From Nageia nagi (taxonomy: Eukaryota > Pinophyta): DNA of 64,000 nt. Location: positions 137,640,001 to 137,704,000 of the forward strand of contig JBITNC010000001.1 in assembly GCA_050084985.1 (NCBI GenBank), in the 5' to 3' direction. Below, piece by piece: positions 35,200 through 47,589 of this stretch. Each line of letters begins with the position of its first letter. Positions within the stretch are counted from its first letter, which is position 1. Below the pieces are notes generated by a model. The model saw only the letters and a list, made by a program, of their open reading frames with translations, was not told the origin of the DNA and searched no databases. The position numbers were made by a program, and so were the translations under genes.

Positions 35200-36760
35200 T
35201 TGTATTGTAGTAATAATATGGTTGTTATCTATAGACATGGTTTGGGCTAGGGAAGGGGTAGAGGCCATGGTAGAAATATTGGAAATTATGTCAATCATGA
35301 GCTTAGAAATTAGCAAGAATAACATGATCACCAAAGTTAGGGTAGTAACCAAGAGCAACAAAATAATCATAATCAAGATGCAAATCATGAACACCATGGT
35401 GAGCATAATTAGGATAATAAGATTGAAAGGCGTTTTATAAGAAATGAAATACAATTATTAAGGGTACAAATAATGCAACAACAATAAGTCATTGATGAGC
35501 TTCATAACTGAGGACTTGACCAAAAGTTGCAAGAAGTACCTAAAAATCATATGGATCAGTTTAAAGCCCATGTTAGGGCTGAACTAGATTAGGATTTGAA
35601 AAATATATGGATTACCAAGTTTAATGGTGATAGCAGTTAAGCTGAAATCTAACTCACTAAACTTGATGCATATTTGTTTGTAAGAGGTTGTAGTGGTAAT
35701 GCAAAAACCACCCTAATAGGCATGCATCTTTTAGATATAGCATTACATTGGTAGAATACACATTTGAATCACTCTAATAAACAAGTTGCTGATCTAGATT
35801 GGGATGAATTTACTAGAATTTTTAGAGCTTGATTTTTGACTGAACATTATTTAGTGGAAAGGCAAAATAAATTTTTTATTTCTAAATCAAGGTGGTAGAT
35901 TTGTTGAAAAATACAACCATGATTCTATAAGATTGCTCAAATACCTTCCTATATATGAAGGTAATGAACCTCTCAAGATTCAAAAGTCTATCTTGGGACT
36001 TGAATCTAACATTGGTGCAAGCATTCATATGTTGGAACTAGTTACACTTCAAAAGGCCTATGAGTTAGCTCGAAATGCTAAAAGGATTTAATCAAATAAG
36101 AAAAGTTCTCATGAGTAGAATAAGAATAATTATAACTTTGGAAAGCAAAAACACAAAAAGAGGAAGATTCCTAATAAACTTAGGTGGATGGAAAATGAGA
36201 AAAAAAAAAGAAATAAGGAAATAATACTCAAAACAAGGGTGAGAAGCATTATCAATAGAATAAGAGGCTAATGAGGATAAAAGAGCAAGGACTATTTAGA
36301 TTGATAATGATAAGTTTGTTGTTACAAAAACTAGGGTTTGCTATAATTGTGTGGGATCTCATTTTACTAGGGATTATCCTAATAAAAAAAGTTCAGTAGC
36401 TAGAGATGACCATAAGATTTATGCAATGACTAACTAGAAGGCTTTAAATAGCCAAACAACTCCCATATTGGTAAAAGGTACACTTTTTAACCTAAACATT
36501 TCTATTTTGATAGATTATGTAGCTACTGAGAGTTTTGTATCTTCATATATTTTAGACCAACTTCCTAAAAAGCCTAAGATGTTAGGAGAATGTTGGAATA
36601 CAAGGTTCGCATTTGGTCAAAAGTGTAAAGTTAAATAATATTTAGAAGATGTAGAGCTTTCCTTACCAAATTACACTTCTCATATATCTTTGTATATTAT
36701 ACCATTAACATCTTATGACATCATTTTAGACATGGATTAGTTAATTCAAAATAAATCCTT
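35200..36760 (+). pseudogene. Gag and protease, right chromovirus
   Basis: Gag ends in a knuckle CYNCVGSHFTRDY near 36340, with the last Cys changed. Protease reads LVKGTLFNLNISILIDYVATES (36470-36535), with the Asp kept and the next residues changed as in the left copy. YILDQLPKKP and the flap region follow. Stops in former Trp and Gln codons are frequent. Confidence 0.75.
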
Positions 36761-37019
36761 AGTGAAATTTGATGAAAAATGGGTTCAGGTCGTCCATAAT
36801 GGTATCAAAATTTGCATTCCTAGCATCAAGAAAATACCCCAAATCAATTCCATATCTATTGTTCAACTTTTGAAAGTAGTAAAGAAAGGATGCCAAACAT
36901 TTTACATAAAAATTAAGGATAAATTAGATTTATAACAGGTTGATTATCTTGATAAATGTCCAATTCTTAAAGAATTTGTTGATGTTTTTCCTAATGAGAT
37001 ACCAGGAAAACCTTGAATT

Positions 37020-38430
37020 ATAGAATTTGATTTCACCATAAATTTAATTCCAAGGGCAACACTAGTAGCTAGAACCCCTTATCAAATGAATACAATTGAA
37101 ATTCATGAACTAAAATCATAATTACAAGAGTTACTTGATAAAGGTCTCATAAGGCCTAGAGTGTCACCATTAGATGGATTGGTTCTTTTTGTTAAAACAG
37201 AAGATTGATCCCTATGGTTGTGCATTGATTACATGATGTTAAATAAGTTGAGCACTAAAAATTAGTATCCATTGCCTAAGATAGATGATTTATTTGATCA
37301 ATTGCATGGATCTAGTATTTTTTCCAAAATAGATATGAGGTTAGGTTATCATCAACTAAGAATTAAGGATGAAGACATACATAAAACAACATTTAAAACT
37401 AGATATGGTCATTATGAATTAACTATTTTACCATTTGGACTCATAAATGCATTTGCTACTTTTATGAACTTGATGAATAGTGTATTTAGAGAATTTTTAG
37501 ATAAGTTTGTCTTGATTTTTTTTAATGATATACTTATCTATTCATGAACGTAGGAAGAACATGATAAGTATTTATAGATAACCTTGCAAATTCTTAGAAA
37601 GAATCAGTTGTATGGTAAGTTATCCAAATGTGAGTTTTATACCTCTACTGTTCATTATCTAGGATATATAATATTAGCTAAGAGCTTAGCTATAGAATCC
37701 AAAAGGGTTGAAATAGTAAGGGATTGGCCATTTCCAAGAGATTTAAGTGAAATTTGTAGTTTTATGGGTTTAGTTGGCTATTATAGAAAGTTTGTAAAAA
37801 AACTTCTCCAAAATAACCTATCCCATTACTCAATTATAAAAGAAGGATAATAATTTGTGGTTTAAAAAATGTGAGGATACATTTCAAAACCTGGAAAAGA
37901 AATTAATTTTAGCTTCAATACTTAGTCTTCTTGATCTTGAAAAAGAGTTCACTATTTGTACCCATGCTAGTAAAGAAGGACTTGGTGGGTGTTTTAATGC
38001 AAGAATAGTCAATAATAGCTTATGAATCTTGAAAACTAAAAGACCATGAGAAAAATTATGCTACAAATTATTTAGAGTTAGTTTGTAGTTGTGCATGCTC
38101 TTAAGATGTGGAGGTATTATTTGATTGGTAGACCTATTATGCTTAAAATTGATCATCATAGTTTAGAATATCTATTTTCTTAGCCTCTTTTAAATGTAAG
38201 AAAACATAGATGGATGGATTTTCTTGCTGAATTTTATCTAAAAATTGATTATATAAAAGGTAAAGAAAATAAAGTTGTAGATGATTTGAGTAGGAAGGCT
38301 CATATCATTGCTACTATTTCTAGCTTTAAATCTAATCTTGAAGATAGAGTAAGGAAATATCAAGGTAGGGATCAGTTTTGCATTAATAAAAAAATAAGAA
38401 TAAAGCAAGGATTATAAGAGGGTTTTTTCA
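37020..38430 (+). pseudogene. RT and RNase H, right chromovirus
   Basis: RT reads [45 protein letters not shown] and [12 protein letters not shown], so the second active-site Asp pair is ND. RNase H follows after frame breaks (EKEFTICTHASKEGLGG at 37940) and ends KIDYIKGKENKVVDDLSRK (38240). This copy keeps the RT segment lost from the left copy. Confidence 0.85.
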
Positions 38431-38489
38431 TTTAAGAATAATGGTATTCTTTTAATGATATGCTTGTCATACCCTTGGAAGGAAACATT

Positions 38490-39190
38490 AGGAAACAAAT
38501 CATGTATGAGAGTCATATGACCCCTTATTCTACACACCTTGTAATTAATAAAATGAGGAATAACATTAAAAAGTAGTTCTATTGGAAGGGTATTATAAGA
38601 GACATTGTGGAGTATGTCTCTAGGTGCTTAGACTGTCAAAAAGTTACATCTTGATGATAGGATCACCATTGAAACTAGGTTGCTTTGTGATATGGAAAAA
38701 TAACTTAAAAAGTTTCAACAAAATCTTAAAGCAACATCTGATAGGCAAAGGAGTTTTGCATATTTGAAAAGAACTCCGAGAGGGTTTAAGGTTGGAGATA
38801 AGGTCTTTTTAAGGGTTAAACTAGGAAAAAGCTCTATTAAATCCTCAAAATTGTTTACATAGTTTGTAAGACCATTTACAATCACCTAAGTGGTCAACCA
38901 AGTAGCTTATAGACTTGATTTTCCTATTAATTTATCAAAACTACATAATGTATTTCATGTTTCACTTTTGAAAAAGTATGTTCCTGATCCATATCATATG
39001 TGGGATTTAGATAAATTGTAGATGATAGATGCAATGGTTATAGAGGTCAAGCCAGTATGAGTGTTGGGCATTTGCACTAAAAGGCTTCAAAATTGTGAGA
39101 TTGAGCAATGTTTGGTACAATGGGACTAGTATTTCACAAGGAATGCTACCTAGAAAGACATGAATACCATGCAAAAAATATTTTCCATAT
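38490..39190 (+). pseudogene. Integrase without core, and chromodomain, right chromovirus
   Basis: The zinc-binding part (38545-38640) ends CLDCQK and jumps at about 38643 to sequence matching the left copy near 29880 (TIETRLLCDMEK). About 530 bp, holding the whole D,D,E core, is gone. The C-terminal part runs to VFHVSLLKKYVPDP. The chromodomain remnant (VLGICTKRLQNCEIE, LVQWD) lies at 39050-39150. Confidence 0.85.
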
Positions 39191-39233
39191 TTGTTTGTTT
39201 GATTACATAAGCAAACACTTGGAACTTTATTCA

Positions 39234-39245
39234 ATCTTAGGGGGT
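39234..39245 (+). other. Polypurine tract, right chromovirus
   Basis: The sequence cttagggggt directly precedes the LTR start TGTATGTCATGG. It parallels cttagtggggag at 34922-34933. Confidence 0.65.
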
Positions 39246-42200
39246 TGTATGTCATGGCCCACCACCTAAGGTTGCAGTTTCTACTTACTTTGCAATTTTT
39301 GATTTTTAGTAGATTTAGTTTTGAATATTTTTATTTTGTTATAAACCACTTTGCATTAACATCTAGTATCAGATAGCTTTGAAGTTGATGAACTAATGCT
39401 ATTTTTAGCATGGTTGTACTAATGAACTCTATGTTTTTATAACATTAATTTATTTGATGAATTTGCATACGTCAATGGGTATGCTAACTTGAATGTTGTA
39501 GACACTATTATTTATTCATCTTAATCTTGCATGAAGTCTTCATTGCAACATACTTTAACATTTAATACTGAAAATGGGTTCTTACTATTTATGGTATATT
39601 TCTCACTGCATTATACATCTCATATCTGCATCTAATCTGATAAATTTCATTGATCATAGTAAGTTATGCCAATAGCATATTCTTTTGAGATTTTATGAGT
39701 AAATATTATAATAACATGAAATAGAGATATGGAACTTCATTTGGAGGTGAAGATGACATGTCCTTCTTAATGGCATAAAGGTATTATCTTGTTTTTCCTT
39801 TTTCATAATAGATATCATGGTCATGATAGAAACTCTAAGGTCATTACATTTTCTTAACCTTTATATTTCTTATTATATGGATCTTCAACCTCATCTCCAA
39901 GTGAGTATATGTATAAAATAAAAACCATGTTTATTTATTAAAATTTTATATAAGATTGAAATTAAAACTTAGAAAATGAAAATAAACCTATGATTCATTC
40001 TACCATAATCTAGAACCAATTTACTAAATCTAAATATAAAACATGGAGAATGTTTTGAGACATTAGTTTTTTTGTATCTAGGCACATATTGAGTTATGAG
40101 GGGGAGAAACCCCATAGTAATTTAGTAGGAATCAAGAATATTCTATTTCTCCCCCCAAACCATTTGGCATCTCATCATGGCAACGAGCCAGGGTTTTGAA
40201 AATATGGATGAGGATGTACTAAGGCTTCTTTCATGGCCAAAATCTAGGAGATTTCATGATGTCAAAGAGGTGAGTGGGTTTGTTGTCATCATTTGAAAGG
40301 GTTTTTCAAGGCTTCATGTAAATGTTTGTTGTTTATGGGAACTTAGCATTAATTGATCTTCCTTTCTTTTGATTATTTTGCAACCATAGGGATTTATTAA
40401 CCCTAAGACCTATGAGGTAGGATAATAAGTTGAGAAGGGTTGAACATTGAAGAAGAGGAATACTAGCAATGTGTAGGATTTTTTTGAGGAGGGATTTTGA
40501 AGGTTCAAACACCCAAGGTAAGCAATGATGAGAATATTTTGTAATTATTGATTTAGCTTATCATCTATTGCTTTAGATAACCAAAAGATTCATTGAAACA
40601 AATTTAGAAATATTTTGGTTGAATATTGACATTATGGGTGTTTGATTTTATTTTTTTTTAAATGAAATTGTAGCAAAGGTTTAATGACTTATTATGATAT
40701 ATTTTGATGGGTATATTTGCATTACAAACATCATGAAGTATTGTTATAATAATGGACGCTTTGCATTACTGTCTTATAATTAGTTGATAAAAAAATCAAG
40801 AATTTGGTAAAAACTTTTATCATTATTCAGCATCCATAAATATTTGCATGGGTCTTTTACTTTGAAATATTTATGGGAATATGATTGAATGGGGTTTTGT
40901 TTTTGAAAGGATAACAATAGTTTAAAAATATATGATCTTGTAACTCAACCTTAACTATATCTTTTAGACCCTTTAAATACAAAAAAATAATAGTTTGGTA
41001 GCAAACCATAGGAGGATTAAATCCCTTTGATTTGTTATTAAATGTTCTGGATTGTAGGCCAAATACATGTTTTAGAAGGAAATATAGTTATTATTTTGAC
41101 TCATATATGTAATGTTTAACAGTTATAATGGTTCAATTACTTTCTTGTTGTTTTCTAATGTAGACTTGTAATAATTTTGGAAGCTATGCTGATACATTTT
41201 ATTATTTAGTCCAATTTTGATAAATGTATATGGTATTATATATATTTTAGAAATATGATGTTTGAGATGATTCATTTATATAGAGAATATAATGAAATGT
41301 ATATTATTTAATTAAATTGGATTTACATCTTGCTTATTGAAATACTAAGTATTTCACCTCTTATTTTCCTTATTGTGAATAGGAAATCAAAAAGTTTCTT
41401 CAACAATGTAGACGATATGGGAAAACTTCAATTAGAAGAAATGATGTTGGAAAATAAGCTTATAATATACTAGTATTACAATGATGTATAATCATTGTAG
41501 TCCTTGATTGTATGTTAATTTGATATGGAGGAATAGTTTAATTCCTCACACTGAATTATATTTGTAGGAAAACCTTATAGTTTTGAATGTTTAAAGTTGT
41601 ATGTAAATTAGAGAGAGAGGATTTCACTTATTATTATAATTCAGACTATGTATAAAGATTTTTATTGAAATACTATTTTATTTTCAGTAATATATTTAGA
41701 ATTTGTTGAAAATTTGAGTATTGATCTTAGTTGGATATATTAACCAAATGCAATTCTAACTATGGTTATATATATTTATAAATAAATGAAGAGATTATTT
41801 GAATTGCATTATTAAAATACATTATGGTTAATGCTTATTTATGGACCATTTAAACTATGGATAATGTTGGATTGAAACTTAATTCTCTCTTTTAGACTTA
41901 ATAATAAGTAGATTGAAAGATTTAATGAATTTTATAAAAGGATAAATTAATATATTTTTCATTCAATAAATCTTATTTTGGAAGAAACATGAAAGTAAAA
42001 ATTAATAATGTGCTCTTTCTAAATAGTTAATATTTTTGAGTTCTATGGATTAGTTTAGTTATCATTGAAATTGATTCTTGTTTAATTAAATAATATTAAT
42101 TAGGAATAAAGAACTTAGATTTAAATTTAAATGTTAGTATTCATTTGTATAAGTTAATCTAATAGCTGGTTATTAAAATGGATCTTTAATAGTTTGGATA

Positions 42201-42731
42201 TGTTAAAGATAACTAGATTTTATTTTTTATAAGTATAAGATCTTATAAAAAGTAATAGTAAATTGATATTTGATAGATTAAAGAACTTATCAAATCAAAA
42301 TTGAATGGATAAATGTATTAATAATTAAAAAAAATTATTAATAAAATTTTTGTTAAAATGATGACATGAAAATATGTAGAATACAATACATGATAATTTC
42401 CTAAAACTTCGAAATAAGCAAGACCCTTTTAGGGTAGTCCATGAAACATGAAGGTGTTTATGGATGGATGGATGTTATTGTAAACTTAAACATGGGGAGT
42501 AGATGAACTTGGATTTGAATGTTCATAATGCTCTAGTGTTGAGATCATTAGAGTAATGATGATGTCATATTTGGTTTCATTTTGCATTGGATAGTGTCTA
42601 CAACACTCGAGTTGGCATATCCATTGATCCAATTACACTCTACACATTGTTAATGCACGTCTTGCATATTTCAAAAAATAATTACTTATTTTTAGTGAAA
42701 GATTGTACTTTAATTTTGGATTTTTACATTG
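39246..42731 (+). repeat. Long LTR (about 3.5 kb) of right chromovirus
   Basis: It starts TGTATGTCATGGCCC after the purine tract and ends TTTAATTTTGGATTTTTACA, the same end as the 5' LTR stump at 35143. From 40255 on it matches the left LTR inverted. The first kilobase (39246-40255) has no match in the left copy, but its first 570 bp recur inverted at 44030-44560. The first kilobase could be a nested insertion rather than true LTR. Confidence 0.7.
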
Positions 42732-43544
42732 GTCATATTTCTGAAATATATATACTATCATATACATTTATATAGAGAATAGAATGGAATGTGTATTCTT
42801 TAATCACATTGGATTTACATCTTGCTTATTGAAATACTAAGTATTTCACCTATTATTTTCCTAATTGTGAATAGAAAATTAGAAAGTTTCTTCAACAATG
42901 TAGACGGCATGGGAAAACTTCAATTAGAAGCAATGATGTTGGAAAATAAGCTTATAATATACTAGTATTACAATGATATATAATCATTATAGTCTCTGAT
43001 TGTATGCTAATTTGATATGGAGGAACAATTTAATTCCTCATGCTGAATTATATTTGTAGGAAAACCTTGTAGTTTTGAATGTTTAAAGCAATATGTAAAC
43101 TAGAGTGAGAGGATTTCACTTATTATTATAAATCATATTCAAATGGATAGATGTATTAATAATAAAAAAATTATTAATAAAATTTCTATTAAAAGTATGA
43201 AATGCAAATATGTAGAATACAATACTTATAATTGAATGAAACTTTTAAATAAAAAAGAGCCTTTTAGGGTAGTCCATGAAACACGAAGGTGTTCATGGGT
43301 GGATGGATGTTATTCTAATCTTAAACATGGGAAGTAGATGAAATTGTATTTGAATGTTCATAATGCTATAATGATGATGTCATATTTGGTTTCATTTTGC
43401 ATTGGATAGTGTCTGCACCACTCAGGTTGGCATACCCATTGATCCAATTGCACTCTTCACATTGAATAAATGCATGTATTGCATATTTCAAAAACAAATT
43501 GCTTGTTTTTAGTGAAATATTGGACTTCAATTTTTGATTTTTTC
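42732..43544 (+). repeat. Partial second LTR in tandem, joined through TTGGT
   Basis: After the LTR end the bases TTGGT match the first five of the primer site. Then LTR sequence resumes, matching 41230-41640 and, after a 650-bp gap, 42296-42725. It ends before the flank shared with 26827. This is the trace of LTR-primer site-(deleted body)-LTR. Confidence 0.75.
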
Positions 43545-43985
43545 ATTTCTTAATAAAGTTCTTCCACCTTAGAATCTACACATTGTTCTAGTTGACAACC
43601 TCTAAGAGAAGCTTGTTGTATTGAAGAATTATAAGTTATTTTCTCTTGTAAATAAACAACACTTATAAGTATAAAGTAAGTTGTTATTAATATATAATTA
43701 TATCGATACAAAAAAATATTATTACCTACATTTTTTCATGTGTCAATGCAACTTGTTTTAGCTTTGCATGATATATAGTTATGGGGTTTGTGTATCTGAA
43801 ATTAAAGATAACTTCAAAGTAAAAAGTCAACAAATAATTGGTACAAGACACATAATTAGTAATTGATGATGTAGTAACATTTTTTTGTATATCATATCTA
43901 ATTTTATCATAAATAAATGAACTCTAATTGTATCTTTTATGATGAAAGAACCCAACAATATAATATAGCCTGCAGAAAGGGAATG
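43545..43985. repeat. Outer arm of the large inverted repeat, right
   Basis: Inverted copy of 26386-26827, with the same LTR/flank junction. Confidence 0.8.
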
Positions 43986-44029
43986 TATTATGATAATACC
44001 TTGAAAATATATATAGGAAAAACAAAGAT

Positions 44030-44560
44030 AATACCTTTATGCCATTATTATGTACATGAAGTCTTTACCTCCAAATGAAGTTCCATCTCTTTGTTTCATG
44101 TTATTATAATACATAAAATCTCAAAAGAATATGCTATTGATATAACTTACTATGATCAATGAAATTTTACTAGATTAGGTGTAGATATGAGATGTATAAT
44201 GCAATAAAAAATATATCATAAATAGTAAGAACATGTATTCAATATTAAATAGCAAAGGATGTTTCAATGAATAATTCATGCAAGATTAAGATGAATAAAT
44301 AATACTATCTACAAGAGTCAAGTTAGCACACCCATTGACTTATGCAAAGTCATCAAATAAATTAATGTCCTCAAAACATAGAGTTCATTGGTGCAACCAT
44401 GCTAAAAATAACATTAGTTCATCAAATTCAAAGCTACTTGATACTGGATGTTAATGAAAAGTGGTTTAGAATAGAATAAAAATATTCAAAACTAAATCTA
44501 TTGAAAACCAAAAATTGCAAAGTAAGTAGAAACTGCAACCTCAGGTGCTGGGCCATGACA
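44030..44560 (-). repeat. Inverted LTR-start fragment
   Basis: On the minus strand it begins TGTCATGGCCCAGCACC and matches 39250-39815 inverted, for example ggttgcagtttctacttact. It forms the far terminus of the 39.2-44.6 kb block. Confidence 0.75.
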
Positions 44561-44684
44561 AGAAATAACAAGAGGAGGAGGACTAAGGAAAATGTTGTTT
44601 ATTCTAATTTTAATCATTCTCATGGATTTGAACCTTTACATTCAATATATATTATACAATATTCTACACATTATCAATAGTTAT

Positions 44685-44757
44685 AGCCACAACCATAACT
44701 ACAATAATAACCACAACCATAACTACAATAATAACCACAACCGCAACCATAACAATA
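44685..44757 (+). repeat. 24-bp tandem repeat, about three copies
   Basis: Unit ataactacaataataaccac followed by aacc. The open frame across it (44592-44963, His/Asn-rich) is a product of the repeat and not a supported gene. Confidence 0.7.
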
Positions 44758-45039
44758 GTACCAATCTTTTATGCACTATTAGATTTAGTGTATTTCACAT
44801 TTGTGTGAACATCAGAACATGGTGTATTTTTTTAAAATTTTATTTAGTGTATTTCAACCCTACCACCACCACCATCACCATCATGCTTATTTCCATCATT
44901 TGTTCCCTCATCAAATACCTCTATGAGGTATTATTGAACTCCATGCGAATAATAATTAAATAAATATTAATAATTAATAAAAAATTAAAAATATTATGCA
45001 TTTATATCAAATATAATTTATTAAAATTAATTATACAAA

Positions 45040-46455
45040 TTACAAAATAAATTCTTGTAGAGGAGGTAGCGTACTTATAATAAAATTAATTAAAATCATG
45101 TAAAATATTACTAACTACTTACAGCTTCCTCCATCATAGTTTTGAGCACCCTAAAACCATGTCTGACACCATATCTCAATTCTTCCTTTGTGATTAGTTT
45201 GTTATATTTGACCAAATATAAAAAAATATATTTAATTAAATAATATTGTATATATTTAACTATTTACTTTAAAATATTAAATAATTTACTAAATATACTC
45301 ACAAAATTGGCTTTAGTCCCATGCTCCCTTACACTACCCATTCGATGCATAGCAACATACCTCAATCTAATAAATCATGTTAAGGAATCTTTTTCTTCTA
45401 TGAGATTTCTCTTGTGGACAAGAGATTCCTTTCCTCATCATTTACTTTTTTAACCATTATCTTTGACACTTTCTTATCATATGTAGTTGATCTTCCATTG
45501 GTCATACATTCATCTTGTGGAATATCTTTATCAATTTTCTCAACTTATCCCTTCTCCATTTCAGGTGCTGACTTTCCTTCTAGAGTTGTTTTTTTGCACT
45601 CCACCATGGTCACCAAAATTCTTGTTAAAGATAACTATTATTCTTTGCTTACCTCCAAAATACATAATTATAAAAAATAATTTTTATTTTTTTGGAAAAA
45701 TAATTTTAATTTTTTTTAAAATATTTTTTCAAAATTAAAACAAATGAACTAAAAAATACTATTAATAATATATATATATATTACCCACATTATCTTATTT
45801 TTTCCATTCAACGTTCGATGTTGGACCAAACTCTATCAATTTCAACTCCTTGAGGCAAATGTTAAAAAAAGACCTTGAATAATATTTAAAAGTATTAGTA
45901 AATTAATATTATAAATCAATATATAAATATATATATTTTTTAAACATCAACTTTTACCGACATCATCATCAATGACTACACTATTTGATTTCAGTTTAAT
46001 TTCAATTCCTTTTGCTCCCTTTGATGTTGTAAATGTACTCTTGATTAACTAACTATGCACTGTCAATACTTACATCATCTTTACCAAATTTATAATTGAT
46101 AATTAATTGAACAAATTAATAAAAAAATTAAAAATATATTATTTTAATCATTTTTTAAAAAATTAACAAATAAAAAAATATTACCATGTTGAGTGCCTAG
46201 AGGCGAAGGTGAGTTAATGTGTGTAAAGATTAACTTTTTCTCTATCGTTGGTAGTAAAGATTTTTTTGCGATTTTCCATAATTTTTTTATTCCTTTTAAC
46301 TTTAAAAATATTAAAAAAAATATTTTCCTTATGAAATGAATAATATTAAATAAAATATATTGATATTACATTAATAGATATTAATACTTACCATTTCGAC
46401 CTTATCCACCTCAAGCTTAAAAGTTGATATTTTCTTTCTTTTTTTCTTTTTGTTG
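45040..46455 (-). pseudogene. Possible multi-exon gene remnant, minus strand
   Basis: Reading the minus strand, several short coding-like blocks are separated by A/T-rich gaps. These are MINKKKKKRKKISTFKLEVD then a gtaagt donor (46455-46385), GAKGIEIKLKSNSVVIDDD near 46000, LPQGVEIDRVWSNIE near 45850, a Lys/Glu-rich block 45680-45420, RYVAMHRMGSVREHGTKANF near 45320, and KEELRYGVRHGFRVLKTMMEEA near 45130. It could be a second CACTA-encoded protein or a captured gene. No family was recognised, and the exon joins are guesses. Confidence 0.3.
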
Positions 46456-46519
46456 ATCATGATGATTACTAAATAAATATAATAAAAAAATTAATATTAT
46501 TAGTAGAATAAATGAAAAA

Positions 46520-47295
46520 ACTAACGTCCACTTTTTTTACAAAGTTTAAATCTAAATATTTTTTACAAAGTTTAAGCCTAATTTTATTTTACAAAGTTTA
46601 AACCTAAATTTTTATACAATACTTAAACCAAAGTTTTTTTTTTTAAGTTTAAACCTAATTTTTTGTATAAACTTTAAAACTTAAATTACTTACAAACTTC
46701 AAACCTTCAATTTTTTACAAACTTTAAACCTTTTTTTTTTTTACAAACTTTAAACTATTTTTTACAAACTTTATACTTTTTTTTTTACAAACTTTAAACC
46801 TTATTTTTTTACAATTTAAACCTAATGTTTAAACCTAAAAGTGTTTACAAAGTTAAACCTAAATTTGTTTTACAAATCTTTTTATAAATTTTAAATCTAA
46901 TTTTTTTTTACAAAGTTTAAACCAAATTCTTTTAAAAAGTTTAAACCCATTTTTTTTTATAAATATTTGAACAAATTTTAAACCTTTTTTTTTTACAAAG
47001 TTTAAATCTAAATTTGATTACAAAGTTTAAACTTAAGTTTGTTTACAAAGTTTAAGCCTAATTTTTTTTACAAATTTTAAACCTAATTGTTTTTTACAAA
47101 GTTTAAACTTATTTTTTTCACAAAGTTTAAACTTAAATTTTTTACAAAATTTAAACCTATTGTTTTATATTTTTTTATAAATTTTTTTACAAAGTTTAAA
47201 TCTAAAATATTTTACAAAAAATTTAAACCAATTATTTTTTACAAAGTTTAATTTTTTTTTAAAAGTTTAAACTCAATTTTTTTTATTACATTGGA
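46520..47295. repeat. AAGTTTAAACC minisatellite, block 1
   Basis: About thirty imperfect units of 20-25 bp with core acaaagtttaaaccta and T-rich spacers, all in one orientation. The core contains the palindrome gtttaaac. Blocks 2 and 3 (48590-48885, 50285-50750) have the same unit and orientation. Confidence 0.9.
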
Positions 47296-47589
47296 AGATG
47301 GATTTTTAAAGGAATCCTAACCTTTTTACAAAAATATCCCTCAAGATAAGCATGAAGCGTAGGAATGAGTTAAGCACAAGTGCCACTTAATCTTCTAAGG
47401 TAATCTCAAAGTATAGTAACTGAGCTTCACTATAGCCCATTGCTAGACATGACAAGTTAAACACCAACTACACACAACAATAGAATTAACACATAAAAAA
47501 CATGATCAAAATTAGAGGCATCACTATAGCCATACAAAATCACAAGCACTCCCTTAATCAAACAGAGTTTACTTTCTAACCTCCTCCAC

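Larger units (their letters stand above)
35107..42731 (+). mobile_element. Chromovirus (Ty3-gypsy), right copy
   Basis: Plus-strand counterpart of 26828-33745. It has a stump of the 5' LTR end (35107-35143), a primer site, gag, protease, RT, RNase H, a truncated integrase, a chromodomain remnant, a purine tract and a 3.5-kb 3' LTR. The integrase core is deleted. Many stops are present. Confidence 0.85.

Noticed and set aside
44592-44963. His/Asn-rich open frame as a gene
   Set aside because: It is generated by a 24-bp simple repeat and lacks any coding pattern outside it.
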